64,000 nucleotides of DNA from Verrucomicrobiota bacterium (GTDB lineage: Bacteria; Verrucomicrobiota; Verrucomicrobiia; Opitutales; Opitutaceae): the NCBI GenBank assembly GCA_023428905.1, contig JAEYWP010000032.1, positions 186,001-250,000 on the forward strand. The letters are read 5' to 3'. The notes under the pieces are model-generated. The model was not told the DNA's origin. It made no database searches and was given only the letters and a program-made list of their open reading frames with translations. This document shows, one piece after another, positions 25,687 through 32,187 of the stretch (position 1 is its first letter; each line of letters begins with the position of its first letter). The translations under genes were made by a program, and so were the position numbers.

Positions 25687-26412
25687 ATGGCCCACCACAC
25701 ACCCGTCCAATCCCCCGCCGGCACACCTCTGCACGAGCGCACTGTTGGAGAACTTGTCGCGCAACAGCCCGGCACCAGCCGCGTTTTCCAGGCGCATGGG
25801 ATCGACTTCTGCTGCCAGGGCCACCGCACCGTGCGTGAGGCCTGCCAGCATTCGGACCAACCGCTGGATCGGGTCATTGTTGAGCTGGAGGCCGTGCTGG
25901 CCGGCCCCTCGCCCGCTGGATCCAATCCCGCCGAGCTGACCCCGTCCGACCTGGTGGCTCACATCCTGGCCCACCACCACGCATACCTGCGGAGCGAACT
26001 CCCCCGGCTTCACGAAATGGCGCACCGCGTGGCCCGTCGCCATGGCGGCCATACGCCGTCGCTGATCGAGGTCTTTCACGTCTTCGAAACGCTCGCGACC
26101 GGGCTGGAGCGCCATCTGCGGGAGGAGGAGCAGATCACCTTTCCGGTGCTCCTCCAGCAGTTTTCTCCCGCCGGAACGACGCAGCCGGTGGAAGCCGCCC
26201 TGGAGGCGCTGGTCGACGATCATGCGGCCGTGGCGGAGTGCCTGGCGCGCCTGCGCGAGTTGACCGCCGGCTTCAACCCCCCGCCCGAAGCCTGCAACAC
26301 TTACCGCGCACTTTTCGCCGGGCTGGCCGACCTTGAGACCGACCTCCAGCGCCACCTCCATCTGGAAAACAACGTCCTGTTTCCCGCCGCCCTCCTAAGC
26401 ACAAGCAAGTGA
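25687..26412 (+). CDS. ric: Iron-sulfur cluster repair di-iron protein (RIC/ScdA/YtfE family)
   Basis: 241 aa from ATG 25687. ATG 25642 is in frame but lies before the transcript start predicted from the FNR-type promoter, so it is not used here. The N-terminal DUF542 domain contains GIDFCCQG; the hemerythrin-like four-helix bundle supplies His and Glu ligands (HILAHHHAYLRSELP, HLREEEQITFP, DDHAAV, HLHLENNVLFP). These proteins repair Fe-S clusters damaged by nitric or oxidative stress and accumulate under low oxygen or NO. Control by an FNR/DNR regulator fits this role. The gene stands alone, 38 bp from the convergent broken ArsR gene. Confidence 0.9.
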   Translation: MAHHTPVQSPAGTPLHERTVGELVAQQPGTSRVFQAHGIDFCCQGHRTVREACQHSDQPLDRVIVELEAVLAGPSPAGSNPAELTPSDLVAHILAHHHAYLRSELPRLHEMAHRVARRHGGHTPSLIEVFHVFETLATGLERHLREEEQITFPVLLQQFSPAGTTQPVEAALEALVDDHAAVAECLARLRELTAGFNPPPEACNTYRALFAGLADLETDLQRHLHLENNVLFPAALLSTSK

Positions 26413-26450
26413 CCGCCGGGGATCGCCGGGACGGCTGACGCGGGGATTGT

Positions 26451-27123
26451 TCAAAGCCAATCCTTGAGGGCGACCTCACCACGCGGTGTGATGCGTACCT
26501 CGCGGCTTTGGGGCAGGCGCCGAATCCAGCGGCGGGCCACCAGGAGCTCCGCAATCGCGGCGCCCAGCGCGCCACCAATATGGTCCCGACGTTCACTCCA
26601 GTCCAGGCACGCGGGGGCAAACTGGCGGCGGACCGTCTTCAAGTGGGAAACGTCGATGCCGTGGAGGGCGAACCACCGCGCCCCCGCTGCGGTGACGTCG
26701 AAACGTCCAAGCGCCTCCACCAGCAGCCCTCGGTCGACCAGACGCCGGACGAGGCCGGTACCGAGTTTTCCCGCGAGATGATCGTAGCAGTACCGCGCCT
26801 CTCTCAGTGGCTGCGGGGGTGGTGCTCGGGATGGATTTGGTAGCCGCCGGCCGGGCAAGCCGCATCAATGACTCGACGCACGCTGCGACCTCCGGCGACG
26901 CCAGCGTGAAATACTTGCACCGGCCCTGGGCACGCACGGTGACAAGGTCTTCCGTGCAGAGCCGGTTAAGGTGAGTGGTGGCGGTGGCCGGCGAAACCCC
27001 CGAGCCGTAGGCGAGTTCCTTCGCCGTGGCAGCCCGGCCCCCCATCAGGAGGGTGAGCATGCGTAGCCGCGTCGGGTCGCCCACCGCCCTGGCCACCCGG
27101 CTCAAGTCAGGTTGGACATCCAT
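26451..27123 (-). pseudogene. ArsR-family regulator, frameshifted
   Basis: Two frames together make one protein. The first (ATG 27123, MDVQPDLSRVARAVGDP) carries the ArsR winged helix (about residues 1-95, with SPATATTHLNRLCTEDLV). The second, ending at 26451, carries the expected C-terminal half (REARYCYDHLAGKLG, CLDWSERRDHIGGALGAA). They meet in a run of five G (plus strand 26815-26819); removing one base gives a continuous protein of about 223 aa. Either a real loss-of-function indel, a phase-variable tract or a homopolymer sequencing error. It is divergent from the ACT-domain gene, with a palindrome just upstream of its start. Confidence 0.8.
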
Positions 27124-27125
27124 GA

Positions 27126-27141
27126 TTCGATGAGGATCGAA
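27126..27141. promoter_or_regulatory. Palindromic candidate ArsR operator
   Basis: TTCGAT-GAGG-ATCGAA is a perfect 6-4-6 inverted repeat in the 63-bp gap between the divergent ArsR start (27123) and the ACT-gene start (27187). ArsR-family repressors usually bind such short palindromes over their own promoter. No copy was noticed elsewhere in the window. Confidence 0.45.
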
Positions 27142-27186
27142 ACGTCGGCCCGTGCCAACCCCGCAGCAGTCGCGCACTGCTTGGGC

Positions 27187-27609
27187 ATGCAAGATCTTTC
27201 ATTGGAACTGGAAAACGTGCCCAGCACACTGGCCCTTTTCGGGGAAACGCTCGGGAACGCGGGCGTCAGCGTGGAGGGGGGCGGCGCATGGGTTGTCACC
27301 GGCGTAGGCACGGCCCACTTTTTGGTCGAGGACGGGTCACGCGCGGCGGCGGCGTTGACCGCCATCGGCGTGCGCGTACTGGCTTGCCGCGATGTGGTGA
27401 CGTTGCGGCTGAGGCAGGACGAACCCGGGCAGCTCGGGAAAATCTGCCGACGCCTGGCGGAGGCGGGCGTGAACATCTAGGTGCTCTACAGCGACCATGC
27501 GCATCGGCTGGTGCTTGTGGCAGAGCCCCTGGAAAAAGCGCGCCAAGTGGCTGCGCAGTGGACCAACGAAGGTTTGGCCTCAAGACGGAAAGAGGAACAG
27601 TCAACGTGA
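27187..27609 (+). pseudogene. ACT-domain protein interrupted by an in-frame TAG
   Basis: From ATG 27187 the frame encodes two ACT-like repeats: MQDLSLELENVPSTLALFGE and, after about 70 residues, VVTLRLRQDEPGQLGKICRRL. It then stops at TAG 27478-27480 within the last beta-strand (AGVNI), while the same frame continues for 42 more codons with sensible ACT-domain sequence (VLYSDHAHRLVLVAEP) to TGA 27607-27609. Related proteins usually have Glu at this point, and GAG to TAG is a single change. Truncation, readthrough, or restart at the GTG right after the stop are possible. OsmC begins 2 nt after the final TGA, so the two were one operon. Confidence 0.75.
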
Positions 27610-27611
27610 TC

Positions 27612-28079
27612 ATGAAGACGCATCACTATTCCGCCTGTGTGCAGTGGACGGGCAATGCGGGCGTGGGCACCCGCGACTACCGGAGCTATCGGCGCGATCA
27701 CGAAATCCGTTTCGCGGGCAAACCACCGCTCCCTGGCTCCAGTGATCCGGCCTTCCGCGGTGATCCCACTCGCTACACGCCGGAAGAACTGCTCGTGGCA
27801 TCCCTCTCCTCCTGTCACCTCCTCTGGTACCTCCATCTGTGCGCAGTGGGCGGTATCGTGGTGCTCGATTATGTGGACGACGCCGCCGGCGTGATGAACG
27901 AGGCGGCGGACGGGTCCGGTGAATTCACCTCGGTTGTCCTCAAACCCGTCGTGACGATCGCGGCCGGCGGCAATGTCGCCACCGCCGAGGCGCTCCACGA
28001 GCGCGCCCACGGCTACTGCTTCATTGCGCGCTCGATGAACTTCCCCGTCTCCGTCGTGCCTACGATCCGAGTGGCATAA
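27612..28079 (+). CDS. OsmC-family protein
   Basis: 155 aa from ATG 27612. The OsmC/Ohr-like pattern is clear: a beta-rich N-terminus with RDYRSYRRDHEIRF, then YTPEELLVASLSSCHLLWYLHLCA, where the two Cys could form the peroxidatic pair, and a final strand VSVVPTIRV. Family members reduce organic hydroperoxides or act in osmotic stress; this short YhfA/OsmC-like branch is not well defined. It sits 2 nt behind the ACT-domain reading frame and so depends on the same promoter, near the putative ArsR operator. Confidence 0.83.
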   Translation: MKTHHYSACVQWTGNAGVGTRDYRSYRRDHEIRFAGKPPLPGSSDPAFRGDPTRYTPEELLVASLSSCHLLWYLHLCAVGGIVVLDYVDDAAGVMNEAADGSGEFTSVVLKPVVTIAAGGNVATAEALHERAHGYCFIARSMNFPVSVVPTIRVA

Positions 28080-28193
28080 AGAGGTCTGGAGCGTCAGCGC
28101 GCATGGATGCGACTTCGACCAACCAGCCGATCACCGCCGTCCGCCAGCCACGGACCGAGCAGGTGATGCTCGGCCACCTGGCCGCTGCGGCAC

Positions 28194-28730
28194 CTAAGGT
28201 GAGAGCGTTCCCTCGATGGAGTCGTCTAGCGTTTTCCCGGTCGCGGCTCCAATCAGCATCTTGATGCCCGCAACCGCCTTGCCGTGCTTGGTTCCCCAAT
28301 AATATCCGGTTTGTGGTGACACGGCGATCACGGTGATCCTCGGGTCATCGGTGCCTTCCGTAAACCACGTCTTCAGGATCGGACTCCAAAGCTCTTTGAT
28401 CTTTTCCGGATCGCGGGAAATGACGGCAGTCCCGCTGAGGTGAAGGAATTCCGAATGGGCTGAGCCCTGGAAGTAGAGGTCAACGTTTGGGTTGAGCTCA
28501 ATTTCCTTGTTCTTGTGACTGTCGCTCGCGCTGAGAAACCACAGCACCCCGGCCTCATCCGTGAGTCGTACACTCATCGGCCGAGTGCCGGACGAGGGGC
28601 CGGTGGCGGCTGCAGTGCAGAAGAAGCAGGTGTCGGCAGACTTCACCAGGTCGCGAAGCTTCTTTACCGCGACACTTCCAGAGAGGTCTTCGCGGTTCAG
28701 TTCAGCCTGGTTGTGGTTGATGGAGTCCAT
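28194..28730 (-). CDS. Pyridoxamine 5'-phosphate oxidase-like general stress protein
   Basis: 178 aa from ATG 28730. The split-barrel flavin-binding pattern of the general stress protein 26 group is present: FFCTAAATGPSSGTRPMSV near residues 36-54, GVLWFLSASDSHKNKEI near 62-78, and LSGTAVISRDPEKIKELW near 98-115. Such proteins bind FMN or FAD and are induced by stress, but their reactions are mostly unknown. Monocistronic, convergent with the OsmC gene (114-bp gap) and followed upstream by a non-coding stretch with a repeat. Confidence 0.83.
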   Translation of the reverse strand: MDSINHNQAELNREDLSGSVAVKKLRDLVKSADTCFFCTAAATGPSSGTRPMSVRLTDEAGVLWFLSASDSHKNKEIELNPNVDLYFQGSAHSEFLHLSGTAVISRDPEKIKELWSPILKTWFTEGTDDPRITVIAVSPQTGYYWGTKHGKAVAGIKMLIGAATGKTLDDSIEGTLSP

Positions 28731-29122
28731 GTGGGGAGCGTTGCGGCTCACTGAGGACGGCCGGGCTCTCCCGTTCCCCCGAAGATGCGGCACAGCTCAT
28801 GTTCAGGCGTCCACCCTAGACGGAGGGAGCTACAATCTCCGATGCGGTAACCTGCGCACGAGCGGCAGAGTCGGGAGAAAAAGGCGCGCTACGAGTAGAC
28901 CGCGATTCCGCACGGTCCTCACCCCAAGATGCTGACCACTCCCGCGCGCCTGTCAGAAATGTCAGCACTGCGCACCTGCACCGCCTAGGCGGAGCGACCC
29001 GTTTTCGTTTTTCAATATGCGTTCGCCTCCACCGTTCGATGAACGATGGACCACCACTCGCGCTTCTGTCGGCCGTTCGTTGGCGAATTCAGGCTTCGTC
29101 GAATCCCACTCAGTACTGATGC
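28731..29122. other. Non-coding stretch with one copy of a 22-bp repeat
   Basis: No convincing gene in this 392-bp gap between the general stress gene and the PIN toxin. It holds the promoter side of the stress gene and, at 28944-28965, the left copy of the TGTCAGAAATGTCAG-containing repeat. The remainder shows no hairpin, RNA or recognisable motif. Confidence 0.6.
28944..28965 (+). repeat. 22-bp direct repeat, left copy
   Basis: The core TGTCAGAAATGTCAG (itself TGTCAG-AAA-TGTCAG) occurs here and at 30081-30102 in the same orientation, with only one mismatch over 22 bp. The two copies bracket about 1.1 kb holding the toxin-antitoxin pair. It could be a transposon end, a recombination scar or a regulator site. 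Confidence 0.65.
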
Positions 29123-29518
29123 TCACCACAACGTGCTGACGACGCCCGCGGCCGTAATGTTGGCGTCCTTGGTGATGAGGGTGAGGCGATGAAGCTTCGC
29201 CGTCGCGGCGATGATGCGGTCAAACTGGTCACCGTGGCGCATCGACAAAGCCGGGGCAGCGATCGCCACATCCTGGCTGATTGGAAGAACTGTCACAAAA
29301 TCCAATAATCCGCTCAGGACTGTCCTGGGTGAGCCGGTGAATGAGATCCGGTCCGAGTGCAGCAGCAGGCCAATCTCCTGGAGCGTGACGTCTGAAATCG
29401 CGAGCTGCTGGTAAGGGGTGGTTCCGATCGCCTTGGCGGCTTTGGCGCTCAGCTTCTCCTCGTCGACAGCGGCCCAGAGGAACGCGTGTGTATCAAGCAG
29501 GTACTTGGGGCCGCGCAT
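29123..29518 (-). CDS. PIN-domain toxin (VapC-like ribonuclease)
   Basis: 131 aa from ATG 29518, which overlaps the antitoxin stop (ATGA). PIN-domain acidic residues are in place: LLDTHAFLWA near residue 7, the Glu in LQEIGLLL near 53, and DQFDRIIAATA near 96-106 followed by LITKDANI. PIN toxins are Mg-dependent endoribonucleases held inactive by their antitoxin. A longer frame with ATG 29536 exists, but the overlap and the PIN start favour 29518. Confidence 0.87.
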   Translation of the reverse strand: MRGPKYLLDTHAFLWAAVDEEKLSAKAAKAIGTTPYQQLAISDVTLQEIGLLLHSDRISFTGSPRTVLSGLLDFVTVLPISQDVAIAAPALSMRHGDQFDRIIAATAKLHRLTLITKDANITAAGVVSTLW

Positions 29519-29739
29519 CAGAGCGAAGGTTTCCAATTGTCACCACTGAGGGTAAGCTTCGTCAGGTCAGCGGTGATCCGAATTTTCCCCTTTGCCGCCC
29601 CGAGGAGCGAAGTCTTCGTCGATGCGGCCGTGAAAAGAAACTCCCCTTCCTTGTCTTTCACGCGCACGACCTGTCCGTTCCGCGCCTTTGCTTTCATCGC
29701 GGCGAAGTCCCGAAGGAAGGAGCGGGTATTGGTCTGCAT
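29518..29739 (-). CDS. Phd/YefM-like antitoxin
   Basis: 73 aa from ATG 29739, ending in a 4-nt overlap with the PIN toxin gene. The sequence SFLRDFAAMKAKARNGQVVRVKD is the pattern of small Phd-type antitoxins paired with PIN proteins: an N-terminal DNA-binding part and a C-terminal toxin-binding tail. A short palindrome (GTGTC-T-GACAC) lies 10 bp before the start, where autoregulation would act. The identification rests mainly on gene order and the short conserved helix. Confidence 0.75.
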   Translation of the reverse strand: MQTNTRSFLRDFAAMKAKARNGQVVRVKDKEGEFLFTAASTKTSLLGAAKGKIRITADLTKLTLSGDNWKPSL

Positions 29740-29748
29740 CGTTGGAGC

Positions 29749-29759
29749 GTGTCTGACAC
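29749..29759. promoter_or_regulatory. Palindrome upstream of the toxin-antitoxin pair
   Basis: GTGTC-T-GACAC is a perfect 5-1-5 inverted repeat ending 10 nt upstream of the antitoxin ATG on the minus strand. Toxin-antitoxin operons are normally self-repressed through such elements. Short enough to occur by chance. Confidence 0.3.
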
Positions 29760-30080
29760 ACCTGCAGCTGTCAAACGCAGCGGCCTCCTCGCAGTCACCG
29801 CAGCACCCTGTTTTCGATCGCTCTCCCGCTTCGGCTCCACTTACCCGCACTCATCGCCGTCGCCAACGTTCACCTACTTCTTCGTCGCGACTTCGGAAGC
29901 AGCATCACGATCAAGGATCGCGCCCATTCCAACAAATCGGCTGATCCTGGGTGGTATTGTCGTCGTGCGTACATTCCTAAGCGTCACGTTGGAAATGGAG
30001 GTGACGGGCCGGTGGCCATTGCAGAAGGGGCAACAAGAAGCCGCTTCACAGCCGCGCGAGATTTAGGTGCGTAGATCGGG

Positions 30081-30102
30081 GCACGCCTGTCAGAAATGTC
30101 AG
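30081..30102 (+). repeat. 22-bp direct repeat, right copy
   Basis: Second copy of the TGTCAGAAATGTCAG-containing repeat, same orientation as 28944-28965, with one mismatch in 22. It is followed by a run of G. No transposase or remnant is recognisable between the copies. Confidence 0.65.
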
Positions 30103-30290
30103 GAGGGGGGGCCGCCCACGCGCAGGGCGCGCAACGGGTGCTCAATTTCGTTTACATGTTCGATTTCTGCAGCTTGCGAAACCAATCGGTCGGCGTCTCT
30201 GCCATCGCAGGGGTTTCTCCGGACCGCCTCCCAACAGCACTTAAGCCCATCCCCCCATAGCGGCCCGTTCCCACCCGAATAAGGTTCTGC

Positions 30291-30338
30291 ATGAACACGA
30301 GCCAGGGTCCGTCCCCAGCTCCAATCGCAACCACCTGA
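30291..30338 (+). CDS. Possible 15-aa leader peptide ahead of the PRC-barrel gene
   Basis: ATG 30291 opens a frame MNTSQGPSPAPIATT ending at TGA 30336-30338. Its AAGG Shine-Dalgarno lies inside CCACCCGAATAAGG (30271-30284); a near copy, CCACCTGAATAAGG (30331-30344), supplies both this stop codon and the Shine-Dalgarno of the PRC-barrel gene. The exact 60-bp spacing and the stop next to the downstream ribosome site suggest translational coupling or a duplicated initiation module. Too short for coding statistics. Confidence 0.4.
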   Translation: MNTSQGPSPAPIATT

Positions 30339-30351
30339 ATAAGGAATGATC

Positions 30352-31431
30352 ATGAAAAATCGAAATACAGGCAAAATTGCGGCCGCACTGTTGGTGGCCA
30401 CCATGGCAGTGGCAGCACCGTATGCGGGAGCAGCGGACAAGCCGTCCAACCAAAACCAGCAGGCTGTGAAGGCAGCGGTGAATGCGCAGGGCAAAAGTGC
30501 ACGTGCCTTCATCGGCCAGGATGTTGTGGACCGTTCCGGCAATCGGCTCGGAGAGCTTAACGACATCGTGGTGAACACCAAGACCGGCAAAGCCGTGCTC
30601 GCCACGATCGGAAGCGGCGGCGTGCTCGGCGTCGGCGAACGCGTCCGGGCCGTCCCGTTCTCCAAACTCAGCCAGCGCGCCGACAATGAACTCCAGCTCG
30701 ACGTCGACAATGCCAAGTGGAGTTCCGCTCCGCAGCTCAACCGTGAAGAGTTGTCCGCGCTGAATGACCAGCGCGGCCGCGAAATCTTCAACCACTATGG
30801 AGCCGAGTGGAAAAAGGACATGGCCGGAGGGAATGCACTGGCGTTTGCGACACACTTGTCCGGCAAGGACCTGATGAACGGCAGCGAGGAAGTCGGCGAC
30901 GTCGAGGATGTGATCGTCAACATGAACAACCAACGCGCCTCGCTGCTGATCGACCCGAACGACAACTTCACGGGCTCGAACGAGAAGTTCGTTGTTTCAC
31001 TGAACAAGGTGAGCGGTTTCGGCCAGGGCCGTGAAGAACTGATGACACAACTGTCGCGAAACGACTTCGAACGCGCGACTCCCGCCGACCGCGGGTACTG
31101 GGACACCGCTCCGGACACTTACGTTTACCGCTGGTCTGCGTGGGTGTACCCGTACGCAGCGCCGGTGGCGGCCACCACCCCGGGTGGCCAGATGCGGCGC
31201 GGCATCAACGACCAGAAGGACTCAGTCGCGATGATCAAGGAGGCGCTGCGCAATGACACCTCTCTCCAACGCGCAGCCGACAAGGTGGAGGTACGGAAGG
31301 AAGGGGACCAAGTCATCCTCACGGGCACCGTCCCTTCGAGAGACATGAAGGACAAAATCGAAGACAAGGCCGAGAAGCTCTCGCAAGGCCTCGACGTTGA
31401 GAATCGGCTCCGAATCGCCACCGGCGAATAG
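30352..31431 (+). CDS. Exported PRC-barrel and BON domain protein
   Basis: 359 aa from ATG 30352, chosen over ATG 30346 because AAGGA (30341-30345) is 6 nt away. Signal peptide about 1-26 (ending near YAGAA). Two PRC-barrel-like modules follow: IGQDVVDRSGNRLGELNDIVVN (about 52-73) and the related GKDLMNGSEEVGDVEDVIVN (about 167-186), then a C-terminal BON domain (about 285-355, with VEVRKEGDQVILTGTVPS). BON domains bind membranes or peptidoglycan; PRC-barrels are adaptor beta-barrels. A periplasmic stress or envelope-binding role is likely, as in osmotically induced OsmY-like proteins. It is preceded by a possible leader peptide. Confidence 0.83.
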   Translation: MKNRNTGKIAAALLVATMAVAAPYAGAADKPSNQNQQAVKAAVNAQGKSARAFIGQDVVDRSGNRLGELNDIVVNTKTGKAVLATIGSGGVLGVGERVRAVPFSKLSQRADNELQLDVDNAKWSSAPQLNREELSALNDQRGREIFNHYGAEWKKDMAGGNALAFATHLSGKDLMNGSEEVGDVEDVIVNMNNQRASLLIDPNDNFTGSNEKFVVSLNKVSGFGQGREELMTQLSRNDFERATPADRGYWDTAPDTYVYRWSAWVYPYAAPVAATTPGGQMRRGINDQKDSVAMIKEALRNDTSLQRAADKVEVRKEGDQVILTGTVPSRDMKDKIEDKAEKLSQGLDVENRLRIATGE

Positions 31432-31456
31432 CAGGTACACGGGTCGACCCAAAACC

Positions 31457-31481
31457 GGCGCAGGGGCTCGTGCCCTGCGCC
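31457..31481 (+). terminator. GC-rich hairpin after the PRC-barrel gene
   Basis: GGCGCAGGG (31457-31465) pairs perfectly with CCCTGCGCC (31473-31481) around a 7-nt loop, 26 bp after the stop. The following CCTTCTCC is pyrimidine-rich but not a true T-run, so it is a weak terminator or a transcript-stabilising hairpin before sodC. Confidence 0.45.
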
Positions 31482-31510
31482 CCTTCTCCTAACCACAAAG
31501 AGTTTAGCGC

Positions 31511-32056
31511 ATGAAACAGACGACACTTTCCCTTCTCGCCGCGCTCGCCCTGGTCGTGTTGGCCAGCCAGCCGTTGGCACGCGCAGATCCCGCATCGATT
31601 CTACCTGGGGCGGTGGCGGTGGCTCACCTCACGCCAGCCCGACAGTCCAACGTGACGGGCACGGTGCAGTTTATTCCCGTACGCGACGGTGTTCGCGTCG
31701 TGGCGCACATGATGAATCTCACGCGCGGTGACCATGGATTTCACATTCATGAAACGGGCGACCTATCCGCTGACGACCTCTCGTCGGCTGGCGGCCACTA
31801 CAACCGCAGCGCGCAATCGCATGGCGGACCGAAGTCGGAAAAACGTCACACCGGCGACCTGGGAAACCTGTCGGCGAATTCGCAGGGTGTCGCCACCCTG
31901 GACTATGTGGATCCGGTCCTGAAGCTCGATGGTGAGCACTCCATCATCGGCAGAGCGGTGATTGTGCACCAGGGACATGACGATCTGAAAAGCCAGCCGA
32001 GTGGAGACTCTGGCATCCGGATTTCCGGCGGGGTGATCGAACGCATCAAACGTTGA
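31511..32056 (+). CDS. sodC: Exported Cu/Zn superoxide dismutase lacking disulfide cysteines
   Basis: 181 aa; signal peptide about 1-25. Copper/zinc ligands are present: HGFHIHETGD, GGHYNRSAQSHGGP, HTGDLGNL and VIVHQGHDD, plus the Asp of the zinc loop. Both cysteines that normally form the conserved intrasubunit disulfide are missing: the usual GDCS reads GDLS, and the C-terminal ACGVI reads ISGGVI. The enzyme should dismutate superoxide in the periplasm. It follows the PRC-barrel gene in the same direction within a stress-gene stretch. Assignment is firm; activity without the disulfide is untested. Confidence 0.9.
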   Translation: MKQTTLSLLAALALVVLASQPLARADPASILPGAVAVAHLTPARQSNVTGTVQFIPVRDGVRVVAHMMNLTRGDHGFHIHETGDLSADDLSSAGGHYNRSAQSHGGPKSEKRHTGDLGNLSANSQGVATLDYVDPVLKLDGEHSIIGRAVIVHQGHDDLKSQPSGDSGIRISGGVIERIKR

Positions 32057-32187
32057 GCGTAGCTGCGTCGACAGCTCGGTTTGCGGGCAATCACAAGCCA
32101 GGTCTCTCCCGGTCGTCTTTCGCCGCATGGAAGGCACCGGGAGTCGGGTCTTGAGTAGCATGGGATGCGCAGCACGATCCAGCGAGC

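Larger units (their letters stand above)
29740..30290. other. Non-coding stretch between the toxin-antitoxin pair and the PRC-barrel leader
   Basis: About 550 bp without a credible gene. It contains the toxin-antitoxin palindrome at 29749-29759, the right copy of the 22-bp repeat at 30081-30102, and the first CCACCYGAATAAGG element (30271-30284) that serves the leader peptide. Short open frames here lack start signals and family resemblance. Confidence 0.6.

Noticed and set aside
28104..28193. Start of a possible gene (MDATSTNQPITAVRQ) between osmC and the general stress gene
   Set aside because: The frame runs into the antisense of the stress gene, with no family match or ribosome site. Perhaps a gene remnant, but unsupported.
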